Shown here one piece after another: positions 1 through 4,730 of a stretch of DNA of 5,141 nt. Position 1 is the stretch's first letter; the number at the start of each line of letters is the position of its first letter. Origin of the DNA: an uncultured Anaerococcus sp. (GTDB lineage: Bacteria > Bacillota > Clostridia > Tissierellales > Peptoniphilaceae); NCBI RefSeq assembly GCF_937934665.1, contig NZ_CALGYW010000152.1, positions 1 through 5,141 of the forward strand, in the 5' to 3' direction. Made by a program: the position numbers and the translations under genes. The notes beneath the pieces were generated by a model. That model was not told where the DNA came from and ran no database searches. It was given only the letters and a program-made list of their open reading frames with translations.

Positions 1-112
1 CTGGAGCATCAGATGTTTTAGCATCAGCTGCACTAGCACTTGTGAATGGTGCGGCTATGATACCGAATACCATTGCAAATGCTGTCAATAATGACAAAAT
101 TTTCTTTTTCAT
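1..112 (-). CDS. Secreted protein, N-terminal part only (runs off the left edge)
   Basis: Only the first 37 codons are present. They begin at the ATG at 112-110, behind a good ribosome-binding site (AAAGGAGA at 118-125, six bases from AGGAG to the ATG). The peptide starts MKKKILSLLTAFAMVFG, followed by a hydrophobic stretch and Ala-Ser-Ala at residues 26-28. This is a textbook Sec signal peptide: a Lys-rich n-region, a core at residues 5-21, and probable cleavage after Ala28 or Ala29. The mature start is small and polar (Asp, Lys, Thr, Ser). Signal peptides of this style precede pilin-type and other surface proteins of anaerobic cocci, but the mature domain is outside the window, so the function is unknown. 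I found no well-spaced sigma-A promoter upstream; a TTGACG at 192-197 lacks a partner. The repeat-rich DNA up to 818 lies upstream and could form part of its leader. Confidence 0.85.
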   Translation of the reverse strand, partial: MKKKILSLLTAFAMVFGIIAAPFTSASAADAKTSDAP

Positions 113-201
113 ATTCTTCTCCTTTATATTTTTTGTCAGTGTCGCTTGGTTGTGACTTGATGTGTAATAACTGTGTTACCTATATATACTTCGTCAAATC
201 T

Positions 202-222
202 CAAAATTTCTATGAAATTTTG
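202..222. repeat. Perfect 9-bp inverted repeat, 3-base spacer
   Basis: CAAAATTTC at 202-210 and GAAATTTTG at 214-222 are exact reverse complements around TAT. The palindrome lies about 90 bases upstream of the secreted-protein start at 112, next to the isolated TTGACG at 192-197 (minus strand). It could be an operator or an AT-rich hairpin in the leader. No U-run follows on either strand, so it is not a standard terminator. Confidence 0.45.
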
Positions 223-229
223 TGCTAAA

Positions 230-280
230 GCATCAGTCCTTCAATCAATCCGATAAAAATCGGATTGTGATAGGGCTTCA
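230..280. repeat. Structured repeat, copy A
   Basis: On the plus strand this copy reads GCATCAGTCCT (230-240), then TCA, AT, stem CAATCCGAT (246-254), loop AAAA, stem ATCGGATTG (259-267), TGA, then TAGGGCTTCA (271-280). The 9-bp inner stem is perfect. TCA pairs with TGA across an AT bulge, and AGTCCT pairs with AGGGCT with one G-U wobble on the plus strand (a C-A mismatch on the minus strand). The 11-base left block and 10-base right block are identical in copy B at 810-858, while everything between differs but still pairs. This looks like a structured RNA or a hairpin-type dispersed repeat. The wobble slightly favours a plus-strand transcript. I do not recognise it as a named family. Confidence 0.6.
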
Positions 281-304
281 CATAGTTTCTTTCTATCAAT
301 CTTT

Positions 305-351
305 AGGCCATAGCCTGTTTTTGCATAACCTTAGGCTCTTGCCTACAAGGT
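305..351. repeat. Pair of short AGGC/GCCT hairpins
   Basis: Two small hairpins sit side by side: AGGC-CATA-GCCT at 305-316, and AGGC-TCTT-GCCT at 333-344. The second extends outward as ACCTT (328-332) pairing with AAGGT (347-351) past a two-base bulge. TAGGCTCTTGCCTA (332-345) is the exact reverse complement of TAGGCAAGAGCCTA at 472-485, which leads into the 116-bp tandem repeat, so the two regions share an inverted motif. Their role is unknown. Confidence 0.45.
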
Positions 352-410
352 CAAGCAATATCCTTATCTCTATTATGCCATAAAGAACGGGATAATAATA
401 GTTTTTTGGC

Positions 411-467
411 TATATAAGCCTGCCTTTTCCACCTCCCTGTACTAGCGGAAGTGGTTTTGGCTTTATA
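411..467 (-). repeat. Long imperfect hairpin
   Basis: CCACCTCC (429-436) faces GGAAGTGG (447-454) across a 10-base loop. Beyond a symmetric TTTT/TTTT internal loop, GCC (422-424, or 418-420) pairs with GGC (459-461), and the AT-rich ends (TATATAAGCC against GGCTTTATA) can extend the helix. The single non-Watson-Crick position in the main stem is a G-U wobble if read on the minus strand, which favours a minus-strand RNA. That is the direction of the secreted-protein gene ending at base 1. It could be a leader structure, a hairpin from a mobile-element end, or a dispersed repeat. No known riboswitch signature was seen. Confidence 0.45.
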
Positions 468-473
468 ATCATA

Positions 474-727
474 GGCAAGAGCCTAATAATTATTGAAAAT
501 AGTGTTTCCTTTACCGTATCCTTATTACAATTATTACTAGAGATCTCTCCATGCGTTCGCTTCGCTCTCTTAGTCGAGACGGGGTGGGTGGCAAGAGCCT
601 AACAATTATTGAAAATAGTGTTTCCTTTACCGTATCCTTATTACATTTATTACTAGAGATCTCTCCATGCGTTCGCTTCGCTCTCTTAGTCGAGACGGGG
701 TGCGTGGCAAGAGCCTAATAATTATTG
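474..727. repeat. 116-bp tandem duplication with partial third copy
   Basis: Copy 1 (474-589) and copy 2 (590-705) are 116 bases each and differ at only three positions that I can see. A third start (706-727, GGCAAGAGCCTAATAATTATT plus one base) matches before the sequence diverges. Each unit opens with the hairpin GGC-AAGA-GCC, continues through AT-rich DNA, and contains the 10-base palindrome AGAGATCTCT (539-548, 655-664) and the GC-rich block GCGTTCGCTTCGC. The palindrome-plus-GC-rich-hairpin-plus-TCGAGAC part resembles, from memory, dispersed extragenic repeats of Firmicutes. Near-identity implies a recent duplication, or one kept uniform by recombination. The period is too long and the copies too uniform for a CRISPR array. 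Confidence 0.9.
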
Positions 728-784
728 TGGGTTTTGTGTATATTCTTCGTTCATACTGGTCTAGCGTTTATGAGGTCTCTCGTC

Positions 785-796
785 GGCCTTGCGGCC
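785..796 (-). repeat. GGCC-GCAA-GGCC tetraloop hairpin
   Basis: On the minus strand these bases form a 4-bp GC stem closed by GCAA, a GNRA-class tetraloop. It sits within GAGGTCTCTCGTC...TCTGTCTGC (772-805), which echoes the GAGATCTCTCC...TCGAGAC segment of the tandem repeat units. It may be a diverged member of the same extragenic repeat class. It lies just downstream of the broken large gene but lacks a following U-run, so it is not a normal intrinsic terminator. Confidence 0.4.
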
Positions 797-809
797 TCTG
801 TCTGCCTCT

Positions 810-858
810 GCATCAGTCCTACCATACATTTCCTTTCGAAAATGTGGTTAGGGCTTCA
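810..858. repeat. Structured repeat, copy B (overlaps the end of a broken gene)
   Basis: This copy has the same outer blocks as copy A: GCATCAGTCCT (810-820) and TAGGGCTTCA (849-858). Between them the order is ACC, AT, ACATTT (826-831), an 8-base loop, AAATGT (840-845), GGT. ACC pairs with GGT across the same AT bulge that copy A has between TCA and TGA. The helix therefore keeps its architecture while its sequence changes. Flanking CTCTG/CAGAG (805-809 and 857-861) could extend it. Read on the minus strand, it contains the last codons and stop of the frame-shifted tail of the large secreted-protein gene. Confidence 0.6.
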
Positions 859-1133
859 GAGACGGCGCTGGTGGATACTCTTTCGAGTTTACCATGGCCT
901 ACATATGCCATCTTGTTTTTATCTGCAACCTTACCAGTTACCTTAATAATATAGGATTCATTTGCTCCTATACCATTTCTGTATTTGTCTTTAGCTTGTG
1001 AGTAGAAATATCTTTCTGTTTGGAATTTGATATTCATTTCTATCTTGCTAATTTTTTCTTCTGTAATATTGTCATCATAGAAGCCTTCTAGGTCTATAAA
1101 GTAGACTCCCTTGTCAAGGTAAGGAGGTATCTT
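819..1133 (-). pseudogene. Frame-shifted C-terminal segment of the large secreted protein
   Basis: From AAG at 1133-1131 the minus strand reads 104 clear codons beginning KIPPYLDKGVYFIDLEGFYD and ending SKGNVW before TAG at 821-819. The composition (regularly spaced Tyr, Ile, Lys, Asp, Glu) matches the upstream large gene, and it has no ribosome-binding site or start codon at its head. The likely explanation is loss of one A near GTAAGATA (1135-1128): restoring GTA-AAG-ATA joins residue Val655 of the upstream frame to Lys-Ile-Pro-Pro. The segment reads as a beta-rich domain with alternating hydrophobic and charged residues (YFIDLEGF, SYIIKVTGKV) that I do not recognise. Its last 15 or so codons are GC-richer and lie in the structured repeat, so the native C-terminus may have been lost there. 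No LPXTG anchor or membrane segment follows. A sequencing error is the main alternative to a real mutation. Confidence 0.75.
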
Positions 1134-3085
1134 ACAAATATTGGTGTGTTTATCTCTTTTGTCTCTTCTTTAGATTTTTCTTGGCTTTCAGCCTTATCAT
1201 CTTTATTTGTTTTCTCTTCTGCTTTTTTATCGTCTTTTTCTGTTATGGTTACAGTTTCTACCTTTTTGATTGCTGCGTCTAGTTTCTTTTCAAGATTTGT
1301 TGAGAAGTCCCTTTCGCTTTCTTTTGGAGAGTCTTTGGTTAAGTTTTCTATTTTAGTAAGTGGAGTTAGCATGCCTAGGTTTAGGACTGGTTTGGCTCCA
1401 TTTACTCTTTTCATGAGTGGGTCGGTGGTGTTTTCGATTAGGATGATTTCGTCTAATTCGACTAGCTTAACCTCTGCCTTTTTGTTAGTCTCTTTAGCCT
1501 CTTTTATAAGCTCAGCAATTTTTTTGTATTCTTCTTTGGCCTTGTCTGGGTTTTCTTTTTCAAGTTCAGCCAGGCTATCTAGCTCGTAGTTTAGGAAGGC
1601 CTGTTGGATTAGGTCTTGAATTTTCTTTGTTTGAGCTCTTAGAACTTGGGAGATGCTTCTGATGTCTAGGTTTTCTTCGTCTATATCTGGCTCTAGTTCT
1701 AAGATAGATTTCTTTTTCTCTTCTACAAGTTTTAGGGCCTTGGACCTAGCATCTTCTGATATTTCTTCTTCTGTAAGGCTGGTTGGATCTACTTTGGCCT
1801 TATCACTATCGCTGATGAGGTCTTTTAGCCTATCGTTTTGTTTTTCAATTGTATAAGCTAGGGCTTTTACGTCTAGACTTTCTGAATCAAGGTCTGGATT
1901 TGCCTTTTCTAAAGTTTCTCTTTCTTCTTTTACAAGCTCATCTGGGCTTTTAGTATTTTTTGCTTGCTCAGTTTTTTCTGGTGAAGCTTCTTCGTTTTCC
2001 TTAGCTGATTTAACCTCATCTTCTAAAACTTCAGATGCGTCTATAAGGTTGTCTTTCTTTTCTTTGACTTCTAGCTTAGCTAGGGTGTTGGCTGGTAGTA
2101 GATAGCCTTCTAGATCTGTTATTTCTTCTGTTTTTACTTCTCTATTTTCTGTATCGATATAGGTTACTTCTAGTTTGTAAGATGCCTTATCTTCTAGACC
2201 TAGGTCTAGGTATGCTTCTAGTTTTTTCTCCTCGTCTGTATCATTTAGGAGGTATTTTGTAAATGGAAGGTTTTCGAATGGTTTTTCTTTTTCTTCTGTG
2301 CTCTTTTCGTAGTCTTTTTTGACTTCTTCACGGTCCATGTAGAAGCTATCTTCTCCGCCCTTGCCTAGGTTTGCATCAAATTTGCCTAGGGTAGCTTTGC
2401 CTTCCCTGCTTACTACATAATAAATAGAATAGTCACCAGGATCTTCGTCTTCTTCGATTTTTACTGTTGCTTTTACAGATCCAGTAGAAGTAATTTCTGT
2501 TTTTATCTGATAGCCCTTTATGTCATCATTTTCGATTTTTTCAGAAACTTTTTCTATCTCTTCGCTTGTTGTTAAAATATTATCATCAGAAATTATATTA
2601 TCTATGTTTAGGTTTTTGACCTCGCCATTTTTTAGGGCAAAAACTGATATGGTGTATTCTTTTGGAAGGTCATCTCCCTTTATGCCAAAGGAATAGGAAA
2701 GATAGGTAACGTTTTTTGCTCCGTCCTTTTCTTCTTTAAATTCTACATCATAAGGGGTCACTTCGACCTTGTCTTCTTTTTCCTTGCCTTGTTGGCTTAT
2801 GTAGTTGGTATTTGCTTCTAGGTTTTGGCTTGGTGCTAGCACTTGTGGAGCAGGATTAGTTGGTCTTGCCACTTGTGGAGCTTCAACTTGTGGAGCTGGT
2901 GCTTGGTTATCTGTGCTTGTGTCTTCTGTTTTTATTTCTTCATCTTTTATTAGGGTCTCTGTTTGTTGGCCTTGGTCGTTAGCAGGTTCTTCTTTTACTT
3001 CATCAGCAAGAGCATTTAGCGGTAGGGCTAAGGCTAGAGCTAGGGAAAGAAGTCCGTATCCGACTTTTTTTCTGTTATTTTTCAT
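1094..3085 (-). CDS. Large secreted acidic coiled-coil surface-type protein (C-terminus frame-broken)
   Basis: The best start is the ATG at 3085-3083, five bases after GGAGG at 3095-3091. The ATG at 3097 overlaps that ribosome-binding site and is unlikely to be used. The signal peptide (MKNNRKKVGYGLLSLALALA, then PLNALADE) suggests cleavage after Ala-Leu-Ala. Residue numbers here count from the upstream ATG at 3097. The mature protein has an acidic linker (32-64), a Pro-rich segment with three APQV motifs (65-91), a probably beta-rich region (about 110-250), and a long Lys/Glu-rich helical region (about 255-550) with a 41-residue duplication at 388-428 and 457-497. A charged linker follows (590-648). 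The frame ends at TAG 1096-1094, but the last 12 residues look spurious and 104 good codons continue in another frame to 819. Restored, the protein would be about 755 residues. It is probably exported and cell-surface-associated or released. No LPXTG motif or known catalytic motif is visible, so the function is unknown. Confidence 0.85.
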   Translation of the reverse strand: MKNNRKKVGYGLLSLALALALPLNALADEVKEEPANDQGQQTETLIKDEEIKTEDTSTDNQAPAPQVEAPQVARPTNPAPQVLAPSQNLEANTNYISQQGKEKEDKVEVTPYDVEFKEEKDGAKNVTYLSYSFGIKGDDLPKEYTISVFALKNGEVKNLNIDNIISDDNILTTSEEIEKVSEKIENDDIKGYQIKTEITSTGSVKATVKIEEDEDPGDYSIYYVVSREGKATLGKFDANLGKGGEDSFYMDREEVKKDYEKSTEEKEKPFENLPFTKYLLNDTDEEKKLEAYLDLGLEDKASYKLEVTYIDTENREVKTEEITDLEGYLLPANTLAKLEVKEKKDNLIDASEVLEDEVKSAKENEEASPEKTEQAKNTKSPDELVKEERETLEKANPDLDSESLDVKALAYTIEKQNDRLKDLISDSDKAKVDPTSLTEEEISEDARSKALKLVEEKKKSILELEPDIDEENLDIRSISQVLRAQTKKIQDLIQQAFLNYELDSLAELEKENPDKAKEEYKKIAELIKEAKETNKKAEVKLVELDEIILIENTTDPLMKRVNGAKPVLNLGMLTPLTKIENLTKDSPKESERDFSTNLEKKLDAAIKKVETVTITEKDDKKAEEKTNKDDKAESQEKSKEETKEINTPIFVRYLLTLTRESTL
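1607..1936 (-). repeat. Internal protein duplication in the secreted protein (41 residues, period 69)
   Basis: Residues 388-428 (codons at 1936-1814) and 457-497 (codons at 1729-1607) align without gaps: LVKEERETLEKANPDLD against LVEEKKKSILELEPDID, and later DLI with DLI. I count 13 identities in 41 positions, with most of the rest conservative (Val/Ile, Lys/Arg, Glu/Asp). Shared anchors are PD-x-D-x-E-x-LD and the closing DLI. Each unit looks like two amphipathic helices joined at the Pro-Asp turn, as in small helical repeat modules of Gram-positive surface proteins. I cannot assign it to a named module. Confidence 0.6.
2825..2905 (-). repeat. Pro-rich APQV segment with short DNA repeats
   Basis: This part of the secreted-protein gene encodes a linker with three Ala-Pro-Gln-Val motifs (residues 67-71, 73-76 and 83-86 counted from the upstream ATG). 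The matching 10-base DNA word ACTTGTGGAG occurs on the plus strand at 2841-2850, 2871-2880 and 2886-2895. Such Pro-rich linkers often span the cell wall and vary in repeat number between strains. Confidence 0.55.
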
Positions 3086-3189
3086 AGTTTCCTCCATTTA
3101 CCTCTATTTTATCATATTTTCATATAAATATAATAAGTATTTTAGTTTTCTTATTTATTAATGACTATTTCTAAAATAATATTTAGCCT
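3086..3189. other. Short AT-rich spacer upstream of the secreted-protein gene
   Basis: These 104 bases separate the AlkD-like stop from the secreted-protein start. They hold the strong GGAGG ribosome-binding site at 3091-3095 and very AT-rich DNA, including TATGAT and TAAAAT on the minus strand around 3104-3116 that could serve as -10 boxes. No TTGACA-like -35 sits at a good distance. No intrinsic terminator with a clear stem and U-run follows the AlkD-like gene, so read-through from that gene is possible. Confidence 0.4.
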
Positions 3190-3867
3190 TTACAAGTATT
3201 TACTAGCTTCTCTTAGGGAAAGTTTGGTTAAATCGTTTTTATTTTCTTCTAAAAAACCACTTACCCAGCTAGGATTGGTCTTGGAATATTCTCTTAAGGC
3301 CCATCCTATAGCCTTGTCTATAAAAAACTTTTCGTCCTTGTCTTTTGTAGGTATTTGTAAGTTAATTTTTATAATTTTTGAAAGAAGGTCAGTCTTGGTT
3401 TTATCTTTGTACTTTCTTTGATGGCCTATGGCAATCCTTCTTAGCCAAAAATTGTCACTTCTAGCAAGGTTAAGTATTTTTTCTTCAAAATCTGGATTTT
3501 CATGGCCAAGAGAGCCAATTATGCCGTCAATATTATCTATAGTATCCCACCAAGGACGGATCCTAGCAAGGGCTACTAGGTTTTCAAAGTCATCTATGGT
3601 TAGAAGGTGACTTTGGGCCTTTAGTAGGTCTAGCCCCAGGTAATTCATTTCCCTATATCTGTGGGAGAAGAGCTCTTCTAAATCTTGCCAATTTATGGAA
3701 GCAAGATTTTTTCCTTCTTTTATATAGGCCTTAGAAATGGCTCGTCTCTTTGGAGCCGGTAGGCCATAAAAATCAAAAAGATTTCTCATGTAGGCTGCCA
3801 TCTTACTTGCTCTTTCTGGGTTGGAATTTTCTTTGAAGATCTCTTCTATTTCTTTTATTGTAAACAT
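3190..3867 (-). CDS. AlkD-family DNA alkylation repair protein (HEAT-like repeats)
   Basis: The 225-residue product is predicted to be a cytoplasmic DNA glycosylase of the AlkC/AlkD superfamily, which removes N3- and N7-alkylated purines by wrapping helical HEAT-like repeats around DNA without flipping the base. Visible family signatures are RPWWDTIDNID (104-114), FWLRRIAIGHQ (140-150) and FFIDKAIGWALREYSKTNP (181-199), and the length is usual for the family. Trp107, Asp111, an Arg of WLRR (143 or 144) and Trp189 match, by motif, the Trp109/Asp113/Arg148/Trp187 set of Bacillus cereus AlkD. The residue mapping is by eye. The start has no Shine-Dalgarno sequence: the upstream stop TAA (3871-3869) is one base from the ATG (TAA-A-ATG), so translation probably depends on the preceding gene. 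The stop is at 3192-3190. The substrate is inferred from the family only. Confidence 0.92.
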   Translation of the reverse strand: MFTIKEIEEIFKENSNPERASKMAAYMRNLFDFYGLPAPKRRAISKAYIKEGKNLASINWQDLEELFSHRYREMNYLGLDLLKAQSHLLTIDDFENLVALARIRPWWDTIDNIDGIIGSLGHENPDFEEKILNLARSDNFWLRRIAIGHQRKYKDKTKTDLLSKIIKINLQIPTKDKDEKFFIDKAIGWALREYSKTNPSWVSGFLEENKNDLTKLSLREASKYL

Positions 3868-3868
3868 T

Positions 3869-4645
3869 TTAAAAATTTTCTAGTCTAATATAGCCGCTTG
3901 GTCCGTAAATGGCCCACTTAGTTGACCTTAAAAGGTCTGCTCCAAATACGACTTGTATATCATTTCCTTCTAGGTCTTTTTCAATTTGAACTGAGCCTAG
4001 GGTGACTTCTTTATTGTCATTTTCAAACTTAAAACGGTTAAGGTTAGTAATGCCTTCGATTGATTCGCCTAGCGTAGCTAGGGTATCTTTTATTTCCTTA
4101 TCACTTTCTATAGCTTCTTTTGCTATATTTGGAGAAATGATGGTAAGGGGTCTAGATGTGTCAATGGCAGCCTTTATAATAGAGCCATTAAAACCTATAT
4201 TTATAATTGGTTGGTTCGCTTTTTTCTTATTTGGCTCTAAAAAGTCAGATGTTTGAACTTCAAAACGGCCCTCTTTTGGATTGGCTCTCCAGGCAAATTG
4301 GGAAATAACATTCCAACCTAGGACCATGTCGCAGTCATTGGTATTGCCCATTGGATCTGTGCCAAGGTCAAAGGCAGTATCTTTACTAACTAAAGCTGGA
4401 ACCTTATTTAATTTAAGACCACCTATAAGTAGGTCAGAAAGAAAGGCTCTTTTGTAGGTTTTGTTGTCATCTATATAATCACTATCTAGGTAGTCTATGT
4501 CAAGGTCTGCTGCAACAGATTCCTTGATCATGGTATTGCCCCTGGTGTTAAACATAGCGATAAGGTTTTTGTCCTTGGAGGCAAGGCCTAGGTAGATAAA
4601 GTTAAAAAATTGTTTGTCAGCAACTGGAACTAAAGAAAAATCCAT
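3869..4645 (-). CDS. Bilobed retropepsin-like (degenerate aspartic protease) protein
   Basis: The start is the ATG at 4645-4643 behind AGGAG (4655-4651, five-base spacer). The 258-residue product has no signal peptide or membrane segment. It reads as two tandem copies of a retropepsin-type lobe. Lobe 1 has IAMFNTRGNTMI (29-40) where DTGA would be expected, then LLIGGLKLNKVPALV (72-86) and DMVLGWNVISQFAWR (106-120). Lobe 2 has KAAIDTSRPLTII (158-170), VTLGSVQIE (214-222) and VVFGADLLRSTKWAIYGP (232-249). Known retropepsin-like proteins share this order: Asp-Thr-Gly loop, I-G-G strand, G-x-D-hydrophobic near the end. Here the first catalytic Asp is Asn33 and the Gly of the second motif is Ser164, so activity may be lost or asymmetric. 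The gene is probably co-transcribed and translationally coupled with the AlkD-like gene. Alternatively it is a beta-rich protein of unrelated function. The fold is inferred from motifs alone. Confidence 0.7.
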   Translation of the reverse strand: MDFSLVPVADKQFFNFIYLGLASKDKNLIAMFNTRGNTMIKESVAADLDIDYLDSDYIDDNKTYKRAFLSDLLIGGLKLNKVPALVSKDTAFDLGTDPMGNTNDCDMVLGWNVISQFAWRANPKEGRFEVQTSDFLEPNKKKANQPIINIGFNGSIIKAAIDTSRPLTIISPNIAKEAIESDKEIKDTLATLGESIEGITNLNRFKFENDNKEVTLGSVQIEKDLEGNDIQVVFGADLLRSTKWAIYGPSGYIRLENF

Positions 4646-4708
4646 AATAACTCCTTTTTTCTTATTATTTATAATATTATACCTTCTTATTATTTATAAT
4701 ATTATACC
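4646..4708 (-). promoter_or_regulatory. Promoter with extended -10 for the protease-like/AlkD-like pair
   Basis: On the minus strand, TGG-TATAAT (4709-4701) is a perfect extended -10 element, with a weak TTAATG (4729-4724) 17 bases upstream as the -35. A second TATAAT (4681-4676) lies 25 bases downstream in the duplicated block, without the TG extension. Start sites near 4694 would leave a leader of roughly 50 bases ending in the AGGAG at 4655-4651. Confidence 0.55.
4659..4708. repeat. Exact 25-bp tandem duplication carrying the -10 box
   Basis: Bases 4659-4683 and 4684-4708 are identical. Read on the minus strand, each begins GGTATAATATTATAAATAAT and so carries one TATAAT. The duplication therefore gives the gene pair two candidate -10 boxes, though only the upstream one has the TG extension. 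Being exact and adjacent, the block could expand or contract by slippage and change promoter strength. Confidence 0.85.
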
Positions 4709-4713
4709 ATAGT

Positions 4714-4730
4714 TTTAATGCATCATTAAA
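4714..4730. promoter_or_regulatory. Candidate operator palindrome over the -35 region
   Basis: TTTAATG (4714-4720) and CATTAAA (4724-4730) are perfect inverted repeats around CAT. They cover the -35 position of the extended -10 promoter for the protease-like gene. A 7-3-7 palindrome at this place suits a dimeric repressor or activator. No regulator gene lies in the window, so the binding protein is unknown. Confidence 0.4.

Larger units (their letters stand above)
113..818. other. Gene-free, repeat- and hairpin-rich intergenic region
   Basis: About 700 bases between the left secreted-protein gene and the broken large gene hold no convincing protein gene on either strand. Open frames here (for example 667-954 on the plus strand) run across the tandem repeat and lack ribosome-binding sites. 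Instead the stretch holds an inverted repeat (202-222), a structured repeat (230-280, sister copy at 810-858), short AGGC-N4-GCCT hairpins (305-316, 333-344, 473-484), a long hairpin (411-467), a 116-bp tandem duplication (474-727) and a GGCC hairpin (785-796). The middle and right parts are visibly richer in G and C than the AT-rich flanking genes. This density suggests accumulated dispersed repeats, or a noncoding element, rather than an ordinary spacer. Confidence 0.7.

Noticed and set aside
169..197. Sigma-A promoter with TTGACG (192-197) for the left secreted-protein gene
   Set aside because: No acceptable -10 box lies 16-18 bases downstream; the TATATATA nearby is too close.
372..407. 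Plus-strand intrinsic terminator ending in T6 at 402-407
   Set aside because: The stem (ATTAT-G-CC against GG-G-ATAAT) is weak, has a mismatch and a nine-base loop, and no plus-strand gene lies upstream.
113..480. Known riboswitch or T-box leader upstream of the secreted-protein gene
   Set aside because: No T-box AGGGTGGNACCGCG block and no core of the common riboswitch classes was recognised; the structure seen is reported as unknown instead.
474..727. CRISPR array
   Set aside because: The units are 116 bases and uniform along their length, with no short repeat alternating with unique spacers.
667..954. Plus-strand open frames across 667-954 and 725-946
   Set aside because: They run through the tandem repeat and antisense to the better-supported tail of the large gene, lack ribosome-binding sites, and give Arg/Ser/Cys-rich peptides typical of chance frames.
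1146..3161. Several plus-strand open frames antisense to the secreted-protein gene
   Set aside because: Ser/Phe/Leu-rich translations are the expected shadows of Glu/Lys-rich codons on the other strand; none has a good ribosome-binding site.
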